Origin: Lachnospiraceae bacterium
GTDB lineage: Bacteria; Bacillota; Clostridia; Lachnospirales; Lachnospiraceae
Reading direction: 5' to 3'
Length of the DNA stretch: 64,000 nucleotides
NCBI GenBank assembly: GCA_009774175.1
Contig: VSNG01000006.1
Coordinates: forward strand, 62,001-126,000
The position numbers and the translations under genes were made by a program. Position 1 is the stretch's first letter. Every line of letters starts with the position of its first letter. Under the pieces are notes generated by a model. That model made no database searches. It had not been told where the DNA came from and was given only the letters and a program-made list of their open reading frames with translations. Shown here piece after piece: positions 1 through 7,678 of this stretch.

Positions 1-2488
1 CCACTTTTACCGTCTTGGTCGTAGTATTGCCAGCCTTATCCCTTACCGTAATCGTAACATCCTTATCCCCAATCGTACGAGTTATATTGGCAGGCGCTGT
101 CACTGTGACAGTACATTCACTGACCGGCTCATTATCGGTAATAACCAACGACTCTTCCACAGCCTGTTTCACTTCATCCGCCGTCGCACGTATCATCACC
201 TGCGATTTGGAATAAGTAAAATCAGGAGCCTGTGTATCCTTCCACTGTGCTTTCAACAACAGGGATGTTGACCCAAAAGAAGCAATCCTCTGCCCCTTCG
301 TATAAGTAGTTCCCTTCTGCGCCTCTTTCCAGTTAACAAAGCTGTAACCGCTTCGTATCGGTGTCATACTACTTATTGTAACACTTTCCCCTGTCCAGGC
401 CGGCTGTATCTTTGGAAGATTGCTCACGCCCGTCCCGTTACCATCATAATTCACAACAAGCGGTATCCGGAATTTTGTATTAATATTATTTCCCTCACTG
501 TCCGATACGATAATTATTATTTCATCCGAATCGGGGTCTGGAATCTGCACAGTATAGCTTCCGGCATCCAGCGTCATGCTTCGGTTCCCGCCAAAGGCGA
601 CCGAGACGGTATAATCCATCGGGTCCGTAGAGCCCTGTTTCTCTATATCATTTAAGGAAGCCGATACGTCCGCAGCAGTAAGGCTCTCTTTCACATAAGT
701 ATAGGCATAGTAAGGACCGCAATTCCGCGCTCCGCCAAATCCGCAAAAATACCGGTATTCTGTTGGCGTTCCGGAATCAGGCACCTGATACAGCCCGCCG
801 ATAACACATCTGTCGAAGTCCTTTCCTCTGGTTATTACATTCACATACTTTTTTACCGTTGCAGACTCTCCATACCTATATCGTATATAATTATAAGAGC
901 CATTCTCTATAGTTGTCGCTTTCAGAATTGCTCCGGAACCCAGCACAGAAACTGCATCCTCATATCCATATATGCCATTTAAGAAAGCATAGGTCTCGCC
1001 TGCAGTAAAGGACTTCGTCTCCTTAAAGCTGTGATACACGAACGCATTTCCGTCGCCGGAAATCCTCCTTAAGGGAATTGAACCCGACGAACGCGGCGCA
1101 TCGGTCCGTGCTTTCAAAAACACAGGTGCTTTTACTGGCATTTTCGCTACCGCATCCGCAATGCCCCGTTCGATTTCGCTTACGATAATCTGCAGCCTCT
1201 CGTCCGCCGCATCCTCCTGCGTCATAGCAGCAAGCATTGCTTCATAATCCGCAGTCAGGGAAAGCCGGGTATCCTCATCCATCGCAAGAATGGCATCGTA
1301 GATTTCATCCTCCAAAAGACCGTCAAAATAATCTGACAGAATCTTTGCCAGAAGTTCTCCAGCAACCGTGACCGCCTGAAATTCCTCTGACGCCTCTACC
1401 GTCACCGTAATCTGCGGCAGAGTGACATCCTCCGACAGTACATATCCCTCCGGCAAAACAGGTGTAAAGACATATTCGCCCGCCGTCTCACTGTCATACG
1501 AAGGCGAAGACTCCCAAGTGATACCCTCTATGCTAACGGCTTCTTCGTCCGTCTCTGTAGATGCAAAATCTTCCTGACTCTCACTCGTTTCATACAGCGT
1601 TTTCACCTCCAGATCGTCCTGTTCGTTTTCCGCTGCATATACGGGCAGCACAAATAAGTCGGTCTGCACAGTGAGGTCAGAGGATTCCTGTATGGCGCTT
1701 CCTGCCCGCGCCTCGTCTTTCGTGCTGTCGCTCTGTTTGGCGCCGCTGTCCTCATTGTCCGCACTGTCGTCGGATTTTTCCTCTCCGTCAGAATCCTTTC
1801 CGGCCTCGGAATCACTGCTTTCGCCTGCGTCTTCTCCGTCCCCAGACTCACCGCTTTCGCCTGTGTCTTCTCCGTCCCCGGACTCACCGCTTTCGCCTGC
1901 GTCTTCTCCGTCCCCGGACTCACCGCTTTCGCCTGCGTCTTCTCCGTCCCCGGACTCACCGTTTTCGCCTGCGTCCTCTCCATTCTCGGAATCACCGTTT
2001 CCGTCTGCGTCCTCTCCATTCTCGGAATCACCGTTTCCGTCTGCGTCCTCTTTGCCCTCGGAATCACCGTTTCCGCCTGCGTTCTCTCCGCTGTCCGGGT
2101 TCTCCTCTATATCGGTATCTCCTTCACCTGTGCTGTCGTTCGGATTCTCTTCCTCGTCTTCCTGCTCAGAATCTTCGGAGCTTTCTTCCCCCCTCTCGAT
2201 TTTTTCATCTCCGAAGCGAACAACAGCCTCCAGCGTATCGGGCAGATACAGACTCTCCATATCCGTACCCACGGAAACGGTCTGCTCTTTGGTCTCCTCA
2301 TCCAACGGCGCAAAGGAAGTAATCACATAAGAGCCCTCTTCCCCTTCCTCTGATTCCGCCGCCAGAGCCGACAATGTCTCCAATATATTTGGATAGCTCG
2401 AAAGCAGCACACAAAAACCCAGCGCCGCTGCCAGAACGCGCAGCCGTTTCTTTCTCCTGCTTCGTAACCATGCTCGTTGTTCATCCAT
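1..2488 (-). CDS. Large secreted surface protein with acidic tandem repeats and InlB-type B-repeat (C-terminus outside window)
   Basis: Open from an ATG at 2488 to the window edge (829 codons, no stop), preceded by GGGAGG eight bases upstream. The N-terminus has a basic stretch (RSRRKKRLR) then a hydrophobic segment of about 20 residues, fitting a signal peptide. Residues about 131-227 are eight copies of a 12-residue acidic Gly/Glu/Ser/Asp unit, probably a flexible stalk. A segment around residues 676-744 (VVNYDGNG, then YSFVNW, ending LLLKAQWK) matches the Listeria-Bacteroides/InlB B-repeat pattern. It is followed by an Ig/HYR-like domain rich in Thr and Val that runs off the window. The role is probably adhesion or wall anchoring. 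No anchor can be seen because the C-terminus is missing. The gene family is clear in type, but the ligand is unknown. Confidence 0.8.
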   Translation of the reverse strand, partial: MDEQRAWLRSRRKKRLRVLAAALGFCVLLSSYPNILETLSALAAESEEGEEGSYVITSFAPLDEETKEQTVSVGTDMESLYLPDTLEAVVRFGDEKIERGEESSEDSEQEDEEENPNDSTGEGDTDIEENPDSGENAGGNGDSEGKEDADGNGDSENGEDADGNGDSENGEDAGENGESGDGEDAGESGESGDGEDAGESGESGDGEDTGESGESGDGEDAGESSDSEAGKDSDGEEKSDDSADNEDSGAKQSDSTKDEARAGSAIQESSDLTVQTDLFVLPVYAAENEQDDLEVKTLYETSESQEDFASTETDEEAVSIEGITWESSPSYDSETAGEYVFTPVLPEGYVLSEDVTLPQITVTVEASEEFQAVTVAGELLAKILSDYFDGLLEDEIYDAILAMDEDTRLSLTADYEAMLAAMTQEDAADERLQIIVSEIERGIADAVAKMPVKAPVFLKARTDAPRSSGSIPLRRISGDGNAFVYHSFKETKSFTAGETYAFLNGIYGYEDAVSVLGSGAILKATTIENGSYNYIRYRYGESATVKKYVNVITRGKDFDRCVIGGLYQVPDSGTPTEYRYFCGFGGARNCGPYYAYTYVKESLTAADVSASLNDIEKQGSTDPMDYTVSVAFGGNRSMTLDAGSYTVQIPDPDSDEIIIIVSDSEGNNINTKFRIPLVVNYDGNGTGVSNLPKIQPAWTGESVTISSMTPIRSGYSFVNWKEAQKGTTYTKGQRIASFGSTSLLLKAQWKDTQAPDFTYSKSQVMIRATADEVKQAVEESLVITDNEPVSECTVTVTAPANITRTIGDKDVTITVRDKAGNTTTKTVKV
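1808..2095 (-). repeat. Eight tandem 36-bp coding repeats
   Basis: Eight contiguous in-frame 36-bp units, each encoding a variant of GEDAGESGESGD. The four copies at the low-coordinate end are nearly identical and the others have drifted to N/D-rich versions (GEDADGNGDSEN). There are no spacers, so this is a coding minisatellite and not a CRISPR array. Copy number could change by slippage or recombination. The bias also keeps long antisense frames open across the region. Confidence 0.85.
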
Positions 2489-2623
2489 GATAAATACCTC
2501 CCTGTTTCAAGGTTTTAAACCGATTCGTTTTCCGTATTTCGCGTTTAAAAGTAATTTATCAGAATATGAACTAAATATGTTATGAAGAGGAACAGATTGC
2601 AGTTTTTGGGGCATACTTTGCAA

Positions 2624-2651
2624 AAGGCATCGGATTTTTCACCGACGCCTT
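2624..2651 (-). terminator. Rho-independent terminator of nfo
   Basis: A 10-bp stem, AAGGCGTCGG with CCGATGCCTT in minus-strand RNA and an 8-nt loop, follows the nfo stop and runs into TTTT. One position is a G-U pair on the minus-strand RNA but an A-C mismatch on the plus strand, which supports minus-strand use. Confidence 0.7.
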
Positions 2652-2668
2652 AACAGTCTTATCTCTTA

Positions 2669-3535
2669 TTATTCCAATAGCATTGCAATCTCTTCTTTAT
2701 ACGGCGGAATCGTTTTTTCATTACTCCCCTCCGCGCAAATCCAGGGCGTTTCCAGAATCTTCGGTACCCGGGCAAACCGTTCATCATGGACAATCCGCTT
2801 TAAAACAGCAAACCCAATACAGCCTTCACCTATATTGGCATGACGGTCTTTGTGGGATCCGCAGGGATTCATACTATCGTTAACATGTATCGCCGCGATC
2901 TGTTCCAGCCCGATTGCCTTATCAAACTGCTGTAACACGCCTTCGTAATCCTCAACCAGTGCATATCCGGCGTCGTTTACATGACAGGTATCAAAGCAGA
3001 CCCTCAGCCTGTCTCTTTTATGCACGCCGTCATATATCATCCTTAACTCCTCAAAAGCGCTGCCCATCTCGCTTCCCTTTCCTGCCATGGTTTCCAGCGC
3101 GATATAAACATCGTCCTCATTTTCGTCAAGTGCCCGATTGAGACCCTTTATGATCTGCCCGATTCCTGCCTCAATCCCTGCTCCCACATGGGAACCGGGA
3201 TGCAGCACCAAAATCCTGCTGCCCATGGCCGCCGTTCTTTTGATTTCCTTTTCAAGAAAGGCGACGCCAAGCTCAAAGGTTTCCGGCTTCACGGTATTTC
3301 CCAGATTAATGATATACGGGGCATGAACCACGATTTCCTCAATGCCCGCCTTTTTTGCATATTCCCACCCGGCCTCTATGTTTAACGCCTCTATCTCCTT
3401 TCTCACCGTATTTTGCGGCGCTCCCGTGTATAGCATAAGGACGTTCGCCCCATAGGACTCCGCCTCCTTTACCGATCCCAGAAACATTTCCTTTCCAGCC
3501 ATCTTCACATGGGAACCAATCTTTATCTTTGGCAT
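2669..3535 (-). CDS. nfo: Deoxyribonuclease IV (endonuclease IV, AP endonuclease)
   Basis: A 288-residue TIM-barrel, metal-dependent AP endonuclease that cuts 5' of abasic sites in base excision repair. Metal-ligand motifs of the family are visible in order: IVVHAPY, LHPGSH, ALETMAGKG, CFDTCHVNDAG, IHVNDS, DRHANIGEG and ETPW. Length matches the family (about 280). The start is placed at MPKIKIGSH because AGGAGG lies eight bases upstream (around 3544-3549). A longer in-frame extension to 3589 has no such site. The gene is divergent from the DUF1848 gene and ends in its own terminator. Confidence 0.95.
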   Translation of the reverse strand: MPKIKIGSHVKMAGKEMFLGSVKEAESYGANVLMLYTGAPQNTVRKEIEALNIEAGWEYAKKAGIEEIVVHAPYIINLGNTVKPETFELGVAFLEKEIKRTAAMGSRILVLHPGSHVGAGIEAGIGQIIKGLNRALDENEDDVYIALETMAGKGSEMGSAFEELRMIYDGVHKRDRLRVCFDTCHVNDAGYALVEDYEGVLQQFDKAIGLEQIAAIHVNDSMNPCGSHKDRHANIGEGCIGFAVLKRIVHDERFARVPKILETPWICAEGSNEKTIPPYKEEIAMLLE

Positions 3536-3609
3536 TTTCCAATCCTCCTGTTTCGTGTTACTATTGATGTGGACGGTTAAATTATACAATATTAAAGGCG
3601 CATAATAAA

Positions 3610-4545
3610 ATGATTTTGAACACGGGAAGCAGGACGGATATTCCCGCCTGCTACGGCGACTGGTTTTACAACCGCATCAAAGAGGGATATGTGCTTACGC
3701 GAAATCCCTATTATCCGACACAGGTGACAAAATATATCCTGCGCCCGGAAGTGGTGGATATGATTGTTTTCTGCACGAAAAACCCCTTCCCCATGCTGGA
3801 GAGGCTTTCCCTCTTATCAGCATTTGATATGTTCTGGTTCGTGACAATCACGCCATACGGACAGGAAATCGAACCCCATGTACCGCCCGGGGAACTGGTT
3901 ATCGACTACTTTAAACAGCTCTCCGAACAGATTGGAAAGAAACGGCTCAGCTGGCGGTACGACCCTGTTTTCATAACGGACCGCTATCCCGTCGATTATC
4001 ACATAGAACAGTTTTGTCAGATGGCCAGAGCGCTTTCCGGATATACAGAACAATGCGTCGTAAGCTTTCTTGATCTGTATGAAAAAACACTGCGAAATTT
4101 CAACAAAGCCCGCAGTGTCACAAAAGACGAACAGGAAAAAATAATTGCCGCATTTTCTGAAATTGCAGTGGAATATAAGCTGCAAATACATTTATGCTGT
4201 GAAAATCCAAAACTCATCCGAAAAAACGTAGACGCCGACGGCTGCATGTCCAAAGCCGTGCTGGAAAAAGCCCTTGGCTGTAAGCTGCTTGTGCCGCAGA
4301 AGAAAACGGCGCGAAAAGAGTGCGATTGTCTGCTGGGCGCGGATATCGGCGCCTATAACACATGCGGACACGGATGTCTGTACTGCTATGCCAATTATAA
4401 TAGCGAAATTGTGGCGAAAAACCAGAAGCTGCACAATCCCGCCTCTCCGCTGTTGATCGGAGAACTGTCTAAAAATGATGTAATAAAACAGGCCGAACAA
4501 AAATCATGGAAAAACGGGCAGATGGATTTTTTTGACCTGTTGTAA
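3610..4545 (+). CDS. DUF1848 family protein with C-terminal CX3CX2C cluster
   Basis: 311 residues resembling DUF1848 proteins, of unknown biochemical function. The N-terminal part has family-typical stretches (SRTDIPACYGDWF, VFCTKNPFPML, RYDPVF). The C-terminal part carries CGHGCLYCYAN, a C-x3-C-x2-C spacing like that of radical SAM enzymes, with another CxC just upstream (ECDCLLGAD). An iron-sulfur cluster is plausible by inference. The ribosome binding site is weak (AAAGG). It is divergent from nfo and convergent with the next gene, with 4 bp between the stops. Confidence 0.8.
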   Translation: MILNTGSRTDIPACYGDWFYNRIKEGYVLTRNPYYPTQVTKYILRPEVVDMIVFCTKNPFPMLERLSLLSAFDMFWFVTITPYGQEIEPHVPPGELVIDYFKQLSEQIGKKRLSWRYDPVFITDRYPVDYHIEQFCQMARALSGYTEQCVVSFLDLYEKTLRNFNKARSVTKDEQEKIIAAFSEIAVEYKLQIHLCCENPKLIRKNVDADGCMSKAVLEKALGCKLLVPQKKTARKECDCLLGADIGAYNTCGHGCLYCYANYNSEIVAKNQKLHNPASPLLIGELSKNDVIKQAEQKSWKNGQMDFFDLL

Positions 4546-4549
4546 CAGC

Positions 4550-5371
4550 TTAAAATATTTTTACCATCCATTTCGCCCAGGTTCTGAAAAAGAGCCAATT
4601 CGAAGAAACGTGCTCGTCGATCAGACGGCAGGCATTCTCATAGTCAAAGGGATTGCGGTTGCTCACTTCCGTGTATGCGCCCACCGCCCGGGAATATCCC
4701 AGCGCGATATTCCCGCTTGCCACATCGCCCACCGCCACCTGCGCGCCGTGAGCGGATGCGCCGAACGCAAACTGTCCCACAGCTACCGCTCCCAAAGAGA
4801 AAATCCCGAATGAAATAGCTCCCATGCTGATTACGCCCACTGCCAGACTGCCAAAAGCAATGAGTCCAAAGGCAAAAGTAGCAATGGAAAGCAGCCCCAG
4901 AGAGACTATGCCGATGGAAAGCCCTCCCATCGCCGCAAGGCCAATAGCCAGACCGCCCTGCGCAACCGCGCCCACAGCAATCACACCCTTTGCCTTATAA
5001 AGGCCCACACCCAAATTAACATGCACCAGCGGCAGATTTCCGATCATTCTTTTACTCTTATATTCATAATGAATCCTCCGACGGCCGCCGTGATATTCCA
5101 CACGGAAATACGCATCCTCCCGCGGCGGATTTTCCGTTTTTGTCCGATATGGCTCTTTCTCCCGATACGCCTCCTCTGTTTCCTTTAGAAGATAATCCGT
5201 ACTGACCCCGAAAATTTCGCTGATGGCCACAATTTTGTCCAGCTCGGGAACAGACTGGTCTGTCTCCCATTTGGATACAGACTGTCTGGAAACCCCAAGC
5301 CTCTCCCCAAAGGTCTCCTGCGAAAGCCCCTCCCCTGCTCTTAACCTGTAAATCTTTTCTCCAAGCGTCAT
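4550..5371 (-). CDS. XRE-family HTH regulator with pentad glycine-repeat domain
   Basis: 273 residues. Residues 1-63 are a Cro/C1-type HTH (LSQETFGERLGVSRQSVSKW). After a polar linker, residues about 130-225 form a hydrophobic repeat with glycine at every fifth position: 134, 139, 144 and so on to 209, with one substitution (Ala164). Units look like AVAVG, GLSIG and VISMG. The regularity suggests a beta-solenoid or a membrane-associated coil, not ordinary transmembrane helices. The C-terminus (about 230-273) is again polar and aromatic. DNA targets and ligand are unknown. Convergent with the DUF1848 gene. Confidence 0.8.
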   Translation of the reverse strand: MTLGEKIYRLRAGEGLSQETFGERLGVSRQSVSKWETDQSVPELDKIVAISEIFGVSTDYLLKETEEAYREKEPYRTKTENPPREDAYFRVEYHGGRRRIHYEYKSKRMIGNLPLVHVNLGVGLYKAKGVIAVGAVAQGGLAIGLAAMGGLSIGIVSLGLLSIATFAFGLIAFGSLAVGVISMGAISFGIFSLGAVAVGQFAFGASAHGAQVAVGDVASGNIALGYSRAVGAYTEVSNRNPFDYENACRLIDEHVSSNWLFFRTWAKWMVKIF

Positions 5372-5418
5372 ATTTTTCTCCCTTCAGGATTCTCCCGCAA
5401 TTTTCCGAACGAATCCCT

Positions 5419-5446
5419 TCTATAATTTCATATCTGTGTTTTTCAA
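5419..5446 (-). promoter_or_regulatory. Candidate promoter of the HTH/glycine-repeat gene
   Basis: On the minus strand TTGAAA (5446-5441) is followed after 16 bp by TATAGA (5424-5419), about 50 bp before the start codon. A TTGACA further upstream with a poorer -10 is an alternative. Confidence 0.4.
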
Positions 5447-5542
5447 CTGATTTTATTATATAGAGGTTTCGGGGAATATCCATACAGACCGCTTGGAAGT
5501 TTGTCAACTGGCGGTTGCACAAGCCATTTCGCGCAGGGAACG

Positions 5543-6583
5543 CTAAATTATCCTTGCCAGAATAAATTCCGCAAACCGCGGTAAGGCAAAGGTTGCTTCT
5601 CCATATGTTCTCGTATCCAATATACCTTTATTTTTTAACCGTTCTCTATACACGGAAAACTCGCCCGACGTCATCTCGCTTTTTTCTCTGATATTTTTAA
5701 TTTTTGTTTCTCCGCTTCTAGCCATTGTCTCCAATATTTTTTTGTCCTTAGCGGAAGTCTCCGTCCATATTTTACTGTACACATATTCCTCAAGATATTG
5801 GTCATATTCCGGCAATATATCCGCCAGCGATTTATTATTGTTATTTTCCCAGTAAAGATAACCCAACACCTGAAATGCAAAAGGATAGCCCTTCACTAAT
5901 CCGGCCATTTCACCTGCCGCTTCCATATCCAGCTTAAAAATATCCATATACCGCCTCCTGACCGCGGTACAATTTAACGGCTCTAACAGCATTTTCGGCG
6001 CTCTGTATAAAAAAGTAAGCGCCTTATCGTTTTGAAGATTATGAATATTCTCGTATAATCCCGTCATTAACAGAAAAAGCGGATAATCCTGTCTCAGGAA
6101 AATCTGAAAAGCGCTGACAAACACTCTGATATATTCACTGTTTGTAACCTCGTCAATGGTAATCAGGAGCTTCTTTCCTCTTTTTCTCAGCTCAGCCAGC
6201 ATCAATTCAATCGCATTTTCAATATCAGTAATCGGCGTCGCGTTTTCCAGAGACAGGCCTAGCCCCAAAAGAGAAAAATCAAGCTTCGCCTGTACAAAAT
6301 GTGCATACATTTCCGGCAGACTATATAGTTTCGCCGCCAAACTCTGCAAAAGATCTCTGGTCGGATTTAACTCTGCGACTATCCACCCTTCCGTTCCTCT
6401 TAACTCATTGGCTATGCTCGTCATCATAACCGTTTTGCCGGAACCTCTGACGCCTGTAATCATATAAATTTGATTAGAAGGGGTTTCATCATTGAAATTG
6501 TCTATAATTTCCTGCATCTGAGAAATGCGAGAGACATATTGTAACGGTTTTTTACCAAAGGAAAGCGTAAAGGGATTAGTCAT
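5543..6583 (-). CDS. P-loop ATPase (AAA/STAND-like) with C-terminal winged-helix-like region
   Basis: 346 residues. The N-terminal ATPase has Walker A GVRGSGKT near residue 46, Walker B KKLLITIDEV near 140, and a sensor-like LLMTGL near 175. The C-terminal part (LETMARSGETKIKNIREK and following) reads like a winged-helix DNA-binding domain, as in archaeal-type stand-alone ATPases. The start has GGAG eight bases upstream. The gene stands alone. Its upstream region holds four copies of a TTTTATAA motif, which suggests self-regulation. Function is unknown; a role in regulation or defence is possible but nothing here proves it. Confidence 0.75.
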   Translation of the reverse strand: MTNPFTLSFGKKPLQYVSRISQMQEIIDNFNDETPSNQIYMITGVRGSGKTVMMTSIANELRGTEGWIVAELNPTRDLLQSLAAKLYSLPEMYAHFVQAKLDFSLLGLGLSLENATPITDIENAIELMLAELRKRGKKLLITIDEVTNSEYIRVFVSAFQIFLRQDYPLFLLMTGLYENIHNLQNDKALTFLYRAPKMLLEPLNCTAVRRRYMDIFKLDMEAAGEMAGLVKGYPFAFQVLGYLYWENNNNKSLADILPEYDQYLEEYVYSKIWTETSAKDKKILETMARSGETKIKNIREKSEMTSGEFSVYRERLKNKGILDTRTYGEATFALPRFAEFILARII

Positions 6584-6594
6584 AAGGATACTCC

Positions 6595-6643
6595 TTTTAT
6601 AATTTTTTATAAGTTTTCAATTATTTTATAACTTTTTATAACT
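6595..6643 (-). repeat. Four iterated TTTTATAAnT motifs upstream of the ATPase gene
   Basis: On the plus strand TTTTATAA followed by T, G, C and C begins at 6595, 6605, 6624 and 6634, giving spacings of 10, 19 and 10 bp, close to whole helical turns. The block lies directly upstream of the ribosome binding site, where the promoter should be. It is probably an operator array, possibly bound by the ATPase's own winged-helix domain (inference). Confidence 0.5.
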
Positions 6644-6700
6644 TTATCTTATTATATTAATTCCCTTAACGCCTTGTCAATCTCTATTTTAATCGCCCTG

Positions 6701-7561
6701 TCAGCAAAACCTCCTGTATTCCCCCACTACCACCGCCCGCGAATCCGTCCCATGCCCGATAAACGCCGTCTTTGCCACAGGAAGCTCCGATCCTACAAAG
6801 CGCCCGAGCAGCGTCCACACATCCGGCGTACACTTCTCACTCTCCATCTGCGTAAACGTGCCCAGCAAAATCCCCTTCACCTTCTCAAATGCCCCCAGCT
6901 GCTGCAGCTGGCTGAAATAAGTAAGCATCTGCGCCGCCGTGCCGCCCAAAGACTCCAGCAAAAGCACCTTACCCGTTAAATCGGGAAAATATGGCGTTCC
7001 GGCAAGCTTTAGGAAGCAGCGAACGTTTCCGCCTGCTACGATTCCTTCCATCTCTTTGCCCTGCAGGAAATCGCAGGGAAACGTGAACAGCTCTTTTCCC
7101 TCTCCCAAAATAGTACTCTGAAAATTCTTTCGCTGTTCTTCTCCATGCTCGTAGAGTAGATTACTGATCTGATACAATACGGAAGACTTTCCGGTTTTTG
7201 CATAAATAGCGTTAAGGACAGTCGACAGATCGCTATAGCCCCAAAACTGCTTATCGCTGTCAGCAATCACCCCATAGTCCAGATAAGGCAAAATTCCGTT
7301 TGCGATATCCCCGCCGGAAATGTCAAAAACAGCCTTTATGGAATCATCCCTGTAAAAGTCCATCAACGCCCCGGCCCGCTCTGCAGCGCTTCCGCTCTCT
7401 ACGCTTCCTCTCTCAAAAATATAAGGAGAAAATACCGGAACAAGCCTCATTCCGAGAAGAACTTCCTCCAGCCGCCATACCTTGGCATCCTTCCTTTTTT
7501 CCCACCCGTTAGAGCAGCATACGATCCCGATCTTTTCCCCGGGATTTATTTTTATTGCCAT
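6701..7561 (-). CDS. S66 peptidase (LD-carboxypeptidase / MccF-like)
   Basis: 286 residues of the S66 serine peptidase family, which cleaves the LD-bond of muropeptides or inactivates microcin C-like compounds. The serine nucleophile is likely in the WGYSDLSTVLNA motif, and the catalytic His in FIGHGTDSRA near the C-terminus. No signal peptide, so it acts in the cytoplasm. The start at MAIKINPGEK is chosen because AAAGGA lies just upstream; a 20-residue longer frame has no such support. It appears monocistronic. Muropeptide recycling and self-protection cannot be told apart from sequence alone. Confidence 0.85.
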   Translation of the reverse strand: MAIKINPGEKIGIVCCSNGWEKRKDAKVWRLEEVLLGMRLVPVFSPYIFERGSVESGSAAERAGALMDFYRDDSIKAVFDISGGDIANGILPYLDYGVIADSDKQFWGYSDLSTVLNAIYAKTGKSSVLYQISNLLYEHGEEQRKNFQSTILGEGKELFTFPCDFLQGKEMEGIVAGGNVRCFLKLAGTPYFPDLTGKVLLLESLGGTAAQMLTYFSQLQQLGAFEKVKGILLGTFTQMESEKCTPDVWTLLGRFVGSELPVAKTAFIGHGTDSRAVVVGEYRRFC

Positions 7562-7678
7562 ATTAAGCTTCCTTTCTTGTATCATGTATATAAGCAATTG
7601 CGAAACCCTTCTCAGAGTCACATTAATTGCGCAAATAGTATAAACATAAGCAGACCCTTGAAAAGCGTCAGCGCTTAA

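Noticed and set aside
1808..2095. Repeat array resembling CRISPR unit length (36 bp)
   Set aside because: Units are contiguous without spacers, diverge as codons do, and lie in a coding frame.
1603..2330. Long open frames on both strands across the acidic repeat (154 and 219 codons)
   Set aside because: They are by-products of the 36-bp repeat: the frame with signal peptide, ribosome site and domains continues on the minus strand through the whole region.
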